From Charina bottae (taxonomy: Eukaryota > Chordata > Lepidosauria > Squamata > Charinaidae), in the NCBI GenBank assembly GCA_023362775.1, contig JALMGJ010000006.1, positions 18,043,501 to 18,107,500 on the forward strand: a stretch of DNA of 64,000 nucleotides, written 5' to 3'. Made by a program: the position numbers and the translations under genes. The first letter of the stretch is position 1. Each line of letters opens with the position of its first letter. The notes below the pieces were generated by a model. That model was not told where the DNA came from. It saw nothing but the letters and a program-made list of their open reading frames with translations, and ran no database searches. Shown here piece by piece: positions 22,160 to 33,035 of this stretch.

Positions 22160-23990
22160 TTCACTTCCCCTGGTCTGAGGACACATCCCAGCATACACTG
22201 TCTGTATACCTTTTGTCTGTAACTATAACAAGGGAACTTAAATACCATTCTACATAGAGCATAAAAACCTGGCATACCTTTTCATATGTTGCTAAGCAAC
22301 CTAGTTTTAATAAAGTGGCCTATATTATTTGTAGTTGTACATGTGTCTTTTTGGACATATATCAACATTCAGCAAGCAGATACAGCACTCCCACCCATTT
22401 CCTGAGGTAAGATTTCTACTGAAGACTGTAGCTGATGGGCTCGAGGAAAAACTGCTTAAATTAATTCCTACTATGTTTGGAAAACTGATATGTGACTGAC
22501 CTGGCAAAAGGACTGCAGGGGGCTTACCCACTCTCTGTCCATCAGGAAACAATTAAGTTTTTTAAAGCCTTGACTCTCCTTCTCTACTACCAGTAGTTGC
22601 TGGCTAGATTGGATTATCCTGGGCTTCCTAAGCAAGGGAGATCTGTACTATAATGAACAGTCATATCAATATTACTATGACTTTAATGACAGAAAAAGCA
22701 ACAGAATCAGCTATGTTTATATGGTGTTTCATTTACTAGCAACCACCAATGTAGATAATGTGTTTTGACATGAAAAGTGATCAGCCACAGATTGGACTGA
22801 ATCCTCCTTGACTGGCAAGAGTTTACCAAAAGTGCCTTATTCAATTAGCCATTGAGATAATTAATCCCTTCACTGTGTTTTTAGATCCATTGTTCTCCTA
22901 AGAGAAACATGTACTGTACTACTGTTTATTTTACAGGCAGTTTCCACTTGCCTTCTCCATTCCCTTTTTAAGACATGCTTGAGAAAATAATTTCTTGGAC
23001 CAAGGCCAATCTAGTAGTATTCAACTTTATAAAACCCTGCTTGAACCCTCCACCCACTTTTGATCTTTGCACATTCAAGAATACTCTTGAATGTTTCATT
23101 TGCAAGTGAAGATAACTATGAAGTTTGGCCAGGCTTCACGTTTATTCATGATTAGCATACATTTTTATCAGTCAAATTGAAACAAGGAAACTGAGTGCTT
23201 GCTAGGAGTATTAGGAACTAATTACTTTTGTAAGGAAAAAAAGCACACTAACAATTTTAAACTAGAACCAAAAGAGAAAATGAGGATATGCCAAATGACG
23301 TGACGTTTACTTTTTAAATATCTGCAACTACTGACTGCATCTCAAAACTTCAAATTCTAATGTTCCTAAATGCTAGTTTGAACCAATTAAGAGTATCAAA
23401 ACATGTATCAAAATAGTGAAAAAAGGAAACATCATATAGGGTATGCCTGTTCACTTTTCTTAATGGTTTTGTTAATCAGATCTGAAATTAATAACTGCAA
23501 ATAAAAGTAAATTGATCTAGTGTTAGATGTTCCATCAACCAAAGAGAGTGGCAGCAGCATAGGGATGAATCATACGTTCTCAAAGGTTGTACATATCCAA
23601 ATGTCACAGTAACCATGAAATAAAATGTTACCAGGGAGATTTTTGTTGAAAGTGCCTGATAGTCAAATGGTACAGAGACTGGAATCAATTTGTTTATATT
23701 TCAGAAAGCAGCTGTATGGTTCAATGCCATTTGTATCACGCTGTCCTGCAAGACTGGTTCAAAGATAAGAAGAGCACGTAGAAGAGCATCAGATTAGTCC
23801 TGAAAGGGGGGGGATGAAAAAGAAACTCCAGATTGTCCCATCTTGATTTCCTTTGGAATATGAGGAGGTAGAGAGAAAATGTCAAGCTTTTAACATTCTA
23901 TTATTATATCCTACAACAACAGCATTCCAGTACTCCATAACTTAAGAAGTCTGTTTCCTGACCTGGCCCACTTTAAAGGGTTGACAAGCA
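22160..23990 (-). other. ERC1 intron 2 segment
   Basis: No exon or RNA gene seen. Sequence near 22.36-22.6 kb looks repetitive in style but I cannot name it. Confidence 0.3.
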
Positions 23991-23999
23991 CTGATCATA

Positions 24000-26400
24000 T
24001 GAAAGAGTCTTGAAAAAGCTCACATGAAAATGCAGCCTGTGCTCTAACCAGCAGTCCTGAGTTGTGAGGAAACCCTAGTAAACATTCAGCCATTCAGCAG
24101 TTTGGGTGGTTCCTTCCATCACAGTAGAGATTGCATGGCTTGAGGGAATGTTCAAGCATGCCCACATTGCATGCTGCTTTGGTGAGAAAATGCAAAGAAA
24201 CCAGTGTTGGATCAGGTGAATGCACAGCTTAGTATGAGGTGTAACTACTGTGGTTGCTGCTATGAATCCCAAGAGCAGCTGTACATTGTGCATGGAATCA
24301 ATAGTACTGTGACAGAATAACGTAGCTTTGTAGGTCTTGTTGTCTGATAAAAAAGCCTTACTAATAGTAGAAATAAGGTAATAAGGTGTACCAACAAACT
24401 GTTAAAGATTTGAGGCAGTAACAAGAACATTTTTTCTAAGTACTCTACAAGCATCAGCAGGTAGCTTAAATGTGAGTACATCTACTAGAGTAGAAGCAGG
24501 CAACCATAAACTAATCACCTATTGTACATAATGAAAAATACATATTCCCTGAAGTTGCCAATGTATTGCTACTATGCCATGCATTTAATGACAACTTGGG
24601 AGTCAGTGAACAGACTGAGTGATAGGACACTGATCTGAAAATGATGGCTTTCAACAGTAAAATGAAGAAAACATTAGTCCTGAAGTTTGCTAGAAAGATG
24701 AAATGATCTAAATGTTTCTCTGGAGAACGATATTCTGCAGGATAATATTGAAACTTCAGTTGCTCTTCCCATATTAGACTCTAGGACCTAAAATCATGCA
24801 TTTGGGTATCACTGGAGGATGAAATACTGGGAGTAAAATCCATGGAAACCAATGCTGGGGAGACAGAATAAATTGCCTGCATCTAATCTTCTGCACTTTA
24901 CAACTTAGTTCAACTCTCTGGCTAAACTCGGCAGAAGACTCACAGACATAGTTTAGCCAGATTAAAATCTTAATATTCGGTTTCTCCCTGGGTCTGCTAT
25001 GTTCACAGCACATAGTAGAGATGGCGCCATACTAATGAAACAGGATTTACTTGAGTGGTCTGAGGAAACAGAATTAGGTAAAGCTACAAGAGCTGATGCG
25101 ACTGGAAGTGGAGTCTTCTGAGATGGTGTCTCTGGCCACTACCAAGGGTAAATCTTCAGCTGGTACAGAACACTTCCAAGGTATCTCAAGAGTTTGGAAA
25201 AGGACTTCCAGTGATGATGAGGAAGATGGCCAATATTCTGGATAGTACAATGGTTATCGGTCATGATAAGTTGGATAGTACCAAGATTCCAACATGCGAA
25301 ATTCCCTTGACATAGGAGGAACAAGAGTGTACCTATCCTAAGACAGAGAGCAATGCTTGAATGTCATACCAACTCTGAAGTTACAAGCATGGTAAAAGGA
25401 ATGGGAAATTGGAGCTATGTGAGTTCTGTTGTGAGGTGCAGCTTCAGTGAGCACTATAAGATCAGAATGGCAGCAGTGAGATATTCTAATGTGTTTAGCT
25501 CTCTCTCTTAAAATGGGCAACTCAAATCCTTCCCTTTGATACTAAATCTCATGAACTAACTGAGCTGCACCAGAATGAAAGGTGGAAGAGTCATAGCAAT
25601 TTATCAAATTGGAAAGAAAAGAAGGGGGGGACAGTGGTGCAAGAGTAAGAAGCCGTGGTAGATATAATACAGAGGATGGTTCTGGCAGTTATTGTTTTTG
25701 ACAGTGCTGTCTCCAAATGACATCCTGCAGAGTATTTTTCTTTAGCTTTCTTGTGTTTAGAACAGTGCTTTCCAAACTGCTACGACTGGCGACACACCAA
25801 CGGTGGCAGTGGCGGCACGTGCACGGCGGCGGCGCGGGGGGCTGCACGGCGCTGGCGTGCGCGGCGGCCTCGCTAAAACGCAGAAGCGTTGATGGTGCGC
25901 CACCGCCGTGCACACCGCCACCACGCGTGCCCCTAAAGTGTCGCGACACACAGTTTGGAAAGCTATGGTTTAGAAGAAAGGGATGGGGGTGACCCAGGGT
26001 GAGCAGATGCATCAGCAGTGCCAAGATGAACATTCAGGAAGACTATGATTGCTGATGTATTTGACAGTGCAGTGCAAATTGGTATGGAGGCCAATGGTTT
26101 GAAGAGGTTGCCACCCATTCCTCTTCCATAGGAGGAATCTAAGTCTTGAAGAGCAGCTAGGTATACCTGTCTAGTGAACTTAGTATCAGTGCATACAAAT
26201 ATCAACATTATGCCCCTTGTCCAGGCATACCAAATACAGAGAGTGACAATCAGCTGGAACTGCTTTTTACCACATCCCACACATTTGCAGAATAGCAAGT
26301 GCAAGGTTGTAAGACACTGTCTCTCCAAGGGAAACTAAGTTATCCCTTCCTGGAGATTTTCGTCATCATATACTGTTAGGTTGCAGACTGAGATTGATAG
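24000..26400 (-). mobile_element. Decayed DIRS-like retroelement (gag-like and RT regions)
   Basis: On the minus strand near 26300-26180 a shifted frame reads AVPADCHSLYLVCLDKGHNVDICMH, split here as AVPADCHSLYLVCLDKGHN and VDICMH. This is the Cys/His pattern of DIRS-type ORF1. Further downstream at 24293-24075, LLLGFIAATTVVTPHTKLCI followed by HLIQHWFL resembles the DIRS RT/RNase H region. The order (gag-like 5', RT 3') fits one element in ERC1 sense orientation. Frameshifts and stops are many. I see no tyrosine recombinase or terminal repeats. A hAT element (25763-25967) inserted into it later. Confidence 0.5.
25763..25967. mobile_element. Non-autonomous hAT-type element, family A
   Basis: Terminal inverted repeats CAGTGCTTTCCAAACT and AGTTTGGAAAGCTATG. 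An 8-bp TSD, GTTTAGAA, lies at 25755-25762 and 25968-25975, the TSD length typical of hAT. The interior is GC-rich (CGGCGGCGCGGGGG) with GTCGCGACAC. No transposase. Confidence 0.85.
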
Positions 26401-26664
26401 ATAGTATATTTCATAAATGCAAGATTTTCTCAGCAAGGAAACTGAACGGAAAAGTGGGAGAGTTGGTTCTCAGATTGATATGAAGTCTAGTAGCCATTTC
26501 CAATCACTCAGCAGATACAACCTGCTCCCCTTCGCAAAAGAGGTAAGATATTTCTTTGAAAGTACACAAGAAAAAGAACCAGGACCTTCCTGACATAATT
26601 GGCCTATATATACAGTAGGTCTGGCTTTATACTAAGAATTCACCAGAATTCATGTATTACTTTA

Positions 26665-27012
26665 AAAAAAAGGTAAAGGTAAAGGTTCCCCCCGCACATT
26701 TGTGCAGTTGTGTCCGACTCTAGGGGCCGGTGCTCATCTCCGTTTGTTAGTCGAAGAGCCAGCGTTGTCCGAAGACGCTTCCACGGTCATGTGGCCGCAT
26801 GACGTGCATGGAATGCTGTTACCTTCCCACCGAAGTAGTACCTATTCATCTACTTGCATTTGCATGCTTTCGAATTGCTAGGTTGGCAAGAGCTGGGGCG
26901 AGTGCGGGAGCTCACTCCGTCACGCGGGGCTAGGGATTCGAACCTCCGAACTTGCGATCTTCCGATCGACAAGCCTGGCATCTTACCCGCTGAGCCACCA
27001 CGCCCCCTTTTT
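26665..27012 (-). mobile_element. Sauria-type SINE
   Basis: Reverse complement of the 11.69-kb family: GGTAAAGGTAAAGGTTCCCC start, GTGTCCGACTCTAGGGGCCG, and the head at the right end (GCTGAGCCACCACGCCCCC). TSD TATTACTTTA at 26655-26664 and 27013-27022. Confidence 0.92.
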
Positions 27013-27022
27013 TATTACTTTA

Positions 27023-28585
27023 TTGATTATGTATTACTTTAACCTACCTCTTAATAAAGCTTCCTAATCAGAGCTCTAAGAATCTGTTCTTGGTATTAAG
27101 GGTTTCCATTCCAGGCTACTACCAGAGAAGCTTGACATAAGTAGGAACTGTACCCAAAAGTACTGTATGCATAACAGATGATATGGTTTGTCATAAAAAA
27201 AAATCATCTCAAGGTATAGAAGATTCTGAAGATGGGGCTTGCATAGGTGGATAACACACACTGTTATACAGACACCAAATGGAGAATTTGTTTATATCCA
27301 AGTGCTCTGTACATGACATATAATCAAGGAAAAGAGGCATGTTCTAATATATTCCACCTGGGGTTTTATTACATTATGGACTCAGGAGAGGAAAAGGTCT
27401 GCTTTACACAAATGATGTAAATCACTGCAAAAATCTAGTCTATTGCATGTAAAGTTGGGCATATCAAGGTCCACTAAATAAAGGCTTCATTGTGGTCAGG
27501 TAGCTTATTTTGTTTTGAGTAGTGCAGTGCCCTATATCATTCTACCACTTGGATACTTAGAAAAACAGTTTTATTAGATAAAATATAGCTATAAATGATA
27601 TTATGGAAGGCAATACAGCAATACCGCTATTACATTGCACAAGTTTATATAGAGCTCTTGCATTGGAAAGTAGTGGCTCCAATACTTAAAAAAAGACACA
27701 ATTCTAATGCCAAAACAGTGTTGAACATTAGTTCCATTTTCTGAACATACAAAGCATGCCCTTTGTATCAGAAGCTGAAACTGAAGTTTGTCTGGCAGGT
27801 TTCATTTCTTATAAGGTATAAAAACATGAGGAAGTTCACATACTGTATATCATAATGCATCCCATACATAATAGTTGCTATTTCTACAGTAACTTAAAAG
27901 TGAGCAAACTCAATTTCTTCTGCAGAAAGTATCTAATTTATCTTATGTTTCTAGCATCTTTAAAAGCTGGCTCTTTATACTAAGGTTTCCAAACCAGGTA
28001 TGTTGAATTACACCTTCCATAACTCACAGTCTACATGTTCATTGACATGTAGAAACAATGGGACGATGTTCAATACATTTTAGTGCACCGAGTTATTCAA
28101 GACTGCTTTATGCTACTACACCCATCAGTGTCCCAGTGTGGCTTGAACTCAGCTAAAAAACAAACAAACCATAACTGAAAGTTTATGTGGGGATATTTAT
28201 TTAAAGTAAATTTCATTATCCTGGTCTTCAGTATAAAGGGCAGAAATCACTAGCTGCAAGCAGTATAGATGGTATAAAACAATTCAATTAGAGAGGAACT
28301 GGCAAATTAGGACACCAAGCTTTCACATCTCATTATATACTTCACTATGCTTTTAAATAATACCCTTCCTTTTTTGGCCATTGTTCGACAAGCCTACCAT
28401 TATAGTTGTAATTATAGTGGGCTTTAAATGAACAATTAGAAAGGGTGTGTAGAATTACAGCAATATAATAGAGAAAAGCCACTACACCCTCTTCTGTTAA
28501 AAATTATTTGGGTGACCAAAACAAAAGCCATAGGTTTTCATGCATTTTTTAAAATAAAAATGTTTTGTTCTTTTAGGTATAAGGT
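27023..28585 (-). other. ERC1 intron 2 segment
   Basis: No exon, RNA gene or named repeat recognised in this AT-rich stretch. Confidence 0.4.
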
Positions 28586-28670
28586 CCTTCCTTCCTTCCT
28601 TCCTTCCTTCCTTCCTTCCTTCCTTCCATCCATCCATCCATCCATCCATCCATCCATCCATCCATCCATC
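28586..28670. repeat. Compound microsatellite (CCTT)n(CCAT)n
   Basis: About ten uninterrupted CCTT units pass directly into about ten CCAT (CATC) units. It is clean, so probably length-polymorphic. Confidence 0.97.
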
Positions 28671-28674
28671 TTCC

Positions 28675-29170
28675 CAGAGTCCAAAAATGACTCCTGACAG
28701 TTTACATCACAAAAACGTAATGAAAACCTAAAAACCAATGAAAGCAAATAGCTACCCTAATACAATAGGTGCTGTTGTGACCATCGCTCCCCAGAGGGCT
28801 TCTGGGACAGCTCTGTTTTTAATAGTTTCCTGAAGGTCAGCAATGAGGACTCCAGCCTAATCTCCAGATGAAGGCTATCCCATAATATGGGGGCTGCAGC
28901 CAAAAAACACTGCCTGTAAGCATTGCCCTCCTTCACTTCACCTTCTTGAGGGGCCATTAGGAAAAAACTGTTAATGAAATTCTAAAAACCATAAATAAAT
29001 GCTTAAAAACTCCTCCATATTAAACTCAGCATCCCATCACTCTAACTTTTTTTCTCAACCATAAAAACCTCTGAGAAACAGTCTGTTTTCAGAAGCCTCT
29101 GAAAATTGTCACAGAAGGTTCAGTTCGAATCTCAGGAGGCAAAGTGTTACACAATGTAGGGGTTTATACA
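28675..29170 (-). mobile_element. Two adjacent L2 3' relics
   Basis: Both halves encode, in minus-strand frames, the L2 C-terminal block: FLAAAPILWDSLHLEIRL then SSLLTFRKLLKTEL at 28757-28957, and CNTLPPEIRTEPSVTIFRGF near 29050-29160. Their equivalent in the intact L2 is APTLWNMLPPEVRQASSLPA. They represent two separate insertions or one duplication. Confidence 0.65.
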
Positions 29171-29794
29171 AGGAAGCAAGGTATTCTTGCCCCTCTTCCC
29201 CAATCTAATTTGGAGGTGGGTTTCTTAAAATCCCCATTCTGAATGAACATTTTTGACATTACAAACACAAACAAGCATGAGCTAATGGTGCCCATAGTCT
29301 TTCTTCCATTCACACATATTTCTTTATTTAATTCAGATTCACAACCAGCCATGAATACTAGGGAAATGTCTACCTGCTTTCAGAGCAACACCAGATTGTG
29401 AAACCCTAATTGATTTGTTTGCCACTGATTCTTAAGAAATCATACTGAAAAGAACGTAAAAAGACATTTTAATGGACCCACAGCTTTACAAAGCATTTCT
29501 CATTCATAATGTTTCTACATTTTTGGATAGCTAAGCAGTCAGTAAGCATGAGGCTTATCATAACACCTGGCAAAGAATACAGGAATTGAAGTAACTCCAA
29601 AAAATTGGACCACAAATAGGTCAAAAGTTACATCCCTTAGTAGTAACTTGAAAAGAACAAGTGTTATCTTCCTGGGTTAGATGAAGATCTGTTTAATTTA
29701 AAGAAATTAAAAGTTTAAAGAAACCCACAATTTAATTTAAAATTGAAAGAAACCCACAAAGAAGACATAATTCCATATTCTTCTTTACAATATC

Positions 29795-30163
29795 TATTAG
29801 GCTAAAATGGCTGACCACTAATTGGGCCAGAAAAACCACATGAAGCAACATGGTCATAACTAGAAAAACCATGTGACTGTACTGCTTAGCAACGGCAGTT
29901 CTGGCACTCCCAGTTGCTGTTGCTAAGCAAGGACCGCAAGGGCCATTAACCTCATGTGACCATGACTTCCGACTTCCTACCAGCTTCCACACTGACTTTG
30001 CTTGTCAGAAGCCGGCAGGGAAGGTCACAAATTGCGATCATGTGAAGCTGCAACAGTCGTAAGTATGGAGACCAGTCGTAACTATCATTCGTTCAGCGCC
30101 ACTGTAAGTTTGAACAGTTGCTGAACAAGTGGTCATTAAACGACGACCACCTGTATGCGTTTT
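29795..30163. mobile_element. Short interspersed DNA element, family D (copy 1)
   Basis: Shares with 46950-47333 the blocks CTTGTCAGAAGCCGGCAGGG, AAGGTCACAAATTGCGATCA, TGCAACAGTCGTAAGTATGG and an end TTAAACGACGACCACCTGTA. The left end is eroded. No coding capacity. I recognise the family as common in squamate introns. Confidence 0.65.
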
Positions 30164-30736
30164 TGCTATTCTTACTGTTTCCTACCTGCTTTGCAGTGTA
30201 TTCTATCACTGCAAAAGTTCTGAGGTAGGGATTGATCTATGAATATTTGTTCTATGATTATATCTACCTGTACCTTTGGGGCAAAATTAAAATAGTATTC
30301 AAATACCAAGACTTTCACACCTGTTTACTGATTAGTTTTCAAATCAGGTACTGCTTTTATTTTGAAATTAATAATTATTTAATAATACTGTGAATTACAG
30401 CGATTCCTTATTATGCAATGAATTTTGACCTAAAGAAATCTGAGAACATACTTATACTACATGGGACTGTGACAATGGATTGTTGGGGAAAGATGGAAGT
30501 TGCCCCTACTTTATTGTTGTCTAATGCCATTTATCTAGGTAACATAGAAACAGCTGAGACAGAATCTTTTCATGTTATACAGTGCTATTTAAAACCACTG
30601 AGATTGGATAAAACGATTGTATTCAACATGGAATCTCATAGCAATGAATTATTCAAAACTTATCTAGTATCACAACTGCATTTTCTCCACTTTCACACAC
30701 ACCCTTTCTTTCTGCTGAAGTCTTCAGTTTACTAAC

Positions 30737-31549
30737 CTGATTTTCTTCCTGAACCACCCGATACTGTTCTTTCCAAATAGTGATTTTGGATGCTTCATCT
30801 TTCCTCAGGGCCCTTTCTTTCTTCAGCTCAGGACTCCAGAATGTCTTGATACTGTTCATGGAGGAGCTGAGTTTGCTTTCTTTCACTTCTACATCCTTTC
30901 GCAATAGATCATTTTCCCGGAGCACTTCCTTTAGTTGTGTCTGCAAGTCCATTATTGTATTGTCCCTAGCTTGGCGCAGTGAATGAGGCACTGTAGAGGC
31001 CATACTCACAGGAGGAAGATGATGTTCTCCAAATGCAATAGTATCACTGGCAACTCCACTACTGGCAATGTTGGGGCTACTGCCCATAGCAGTCATCCTA
31101 ACACCATAAGGCAAACGCCCCCCAGATCGGCCAAGAGTCATGGTGCTTTTAGGTGTGTCTGTACCCACATTCTCATGGTCACTTAGGTACATAGGGCCTG
31201 ACGTGGCATAGGCAGCATTTAAGGATTGGATATTTTCCATTGAAAGTGTTTTACCACTTCCACCTCCAGTACTACTTCCAGAGCTGCCCCCTGAGCTGTT
31301 GGTTCGACGATGGCCCAATCTTGGTGAACGTGGCAGCCTTGGTGAACGCCCAGGGCTCTGGCTACTTGGCTCAATTTTCCCAACTGACCGAGCACTTCCA
31401 TACATGATTGAATTTCTGATGTAATTTGATTATGAATGGAGATTCTCTGAAGTTTTCTTACTATGGTTCCTAGTCAATTTAAGGCCAGTTATTTTTATAT
31501 TAGGTCCAAGCATTCGTTCCTGAAGTCATAGTTTTTTGATGCCAATCAT
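30737..31549 (-). CDS. ERC1: ERC1 exon 2: 5'UTR end, start codon and first 223 codons
   Basis: The acceptor TTTCTCTTGCAG is at 31550 (minus), followed by about 144 bases of 5'UTR. The ATG is at 31403-31405 and the coding part is 30737-31405, ending ...VVQEENQ|GTTAGT in phase 0. The protein starts MYGSARSVGKIEPSSQSPGR, as in vertebrate ERC1. Residues 1-60 form a Ser/Pro/Arg/Gly-rich disordered head (SPRLPRSPRLGHRRTNS), and 60-145 a conserved low-complexity stretch (GKTLSMENIQSLNAAYAT). From about 146 the coiled coil begins (RDNTIMDLQTQLKEVLREND). ERC1 is a peripheral scaffold at the presynaptic active zone, at cortical sites of Rab6-vesicle docking and at focal adhesions. Identity with mammalian ERC1 is very high, so this is the functional gene. 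Introns on both sides are long (about 6 kb and 14.7 kb). Confidence 0.98.
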
Positions 31550-32009
31550 CTGCAAGAGAAACAAAAATATCAAAATCCCATTTTCCACACCATTATCTAC
31601 TTTTCTTCACTTTGCCTTAACCTCTCATTCCTGTACACTGTGACATTTATCATTTAATTCCTTATGCACACACATATAAAAATAAAATAGCCCGGACATG
31701 AAGATCAAGATAAAATAAAAGCAGCAATATAAACGCAATTACCCCTTTAAAAATTCTGGTACAAAGATTTTTGTGCTATTTTTTAAAGAGTCACTCTTTT
31801 TTTGCTGAAATTTAGAATTTTGTAATTAGATTCAAAGTCAAGATATGCTCTTTTGGCAACTTTTAGTACCACAGAAATATTTCAGACACCATAGTATAAA
31901 ACAGACTCAGGAGTGACATATGGCAGTAATGTTTAAAAACAATAAATAAAAGACTTGTTCCATCAATAGGATCAAAAAATTGCAAACAGATAAAAAACAT
32001 GGTCTAAAC

Positions 32010-32205
32010 CAGAGATCCCCAACCTGTGGGCTGCGGGGCTCCTGCCTGCAAACCCCACCCCCGGTGTGCGCGATTGGCTCCCGCCTGCAAACCCCGTCCC
32101 TCGGTGTGTGCGATTGGCTCCTGCCTGCAAACCCCACCCCCCCAGTCCATGGACAAATTTTCTTCCATGACTGGTCCCTGGTGCCAAAAAGGTTGGGGAC
32201 CACTG
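32010..32205. mobile_element. Non-autonomous hAT-type element, family C (copy 1)
   Basis: Ends CAGAGATCCCCAACCTGTGG and AAAAGGTTGGGGACCACTG. Perfect 8-bp TSD GTCTAAAC at 32002-32009 and 32206-32213. The interior has three near-copies of a roughly 50-bp unit containing CGATTGGCTCC(C/T)GCCTGCAAACC. Confidence 0.9.
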
Positions 32206-32466
32206 GTCTAAACCACACCTATTGCATAGTTTACGGCATCATTGTGAAGGCAAAGAAGCAATGGCCTTAGTACAACAAAAAACTACCAATCAAGTAACTG
32301 TTTCAGATTTTTCAATATAAAAAAAACCCTGTAATTAAAGTGAAACAGTATAGAAAGTGTAGAATTTCTAATTGGTCAGAAGGTAAAGAAAGAATGTAGA
32401 ATGGAATGCAGGTAGAGGAGATATTGAGGTCATATATTTAGGCTGTCAGAAGGGACAGAAGTGATG

Positions 32467-32526
32467 TGCAAAACATTTTGATTCAAACTGCTTTGAGTAG
32501 CTCTATTTGAATCAAAATGTTTTGCA
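32467..32526. repeat. Perfect 21-bp-arm inverted repeat (hairpin)
   Basis: TGCAAAACATTTTGATTCAAA at 32467-32487 and its exact complement at 32506-32526, with an 18-base loop. The arms extend by three more pairs (GAT/ATC) after one mismatch. It may be a tiny inverted-repeat transposon remnant. Confidence 0.9.
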
Positions 32527-32871
32527 TATCCCTAAGGGACCTTTCGAGTACAAGTAAGAACACGGAAAGGGAAAAGAGTGGTAAATACTGGTTACAATTA
32601 CTCATTATGATTTGGTAAATGGATTTTGGCAGGCAAGATATAGAAAGATGTGGCATTGGGCTTGGAAATAACACTTGAAGTTAAGCCTTAGTCTTAACAC
32701 TACCTTTTCCAATTAACAAATTCTGGAAAGAACTGTGTGTTGCTTCTATGCATTTGTAGAAAATTTGCATAAAGAAAATGATTTCTATGGACTGGTCGGT
32801 TTCATACAGATGATCAAAGTGTTATAGTATCAGTGGATGTCTGCACATACAGTAGGAATGAAGATCTAAGG

Positions 32872-33027
32872 CAGAGCTTTCCAAACTGTGTGTCGCGACA
32901 CAAAAGTGTGTCGCCACACACAGTCTGGTGTGTCGCCACACATGATGATCAGCGCTTCCGGGTTTTCCCGCGGCGACACACCAACGGTGGCTGGTGTGTC
33001 GCCGCGGGAAAACTTTGGAAAGCCCTG
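32872..33027. mobile_element. Non-autonomous hAT-type element, family A
   Basis: CAGAGCTTTCCAAACTGTGT start, AACTTTGGAAAGCCCTG end. Perfect TSD ATCTAAGG at 32864-32871 and 33028-33035. The interior repeats GTGTGTCGC(C/G)ACAC. Confidence 0.9.
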
Positions 33028-33035
33028 ATCTAAGG

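Noticed and set aside
28512..28747. Frames through SFLPSFLP / IHPSIHPS
   Set aside because: Translation of the microsatellite.
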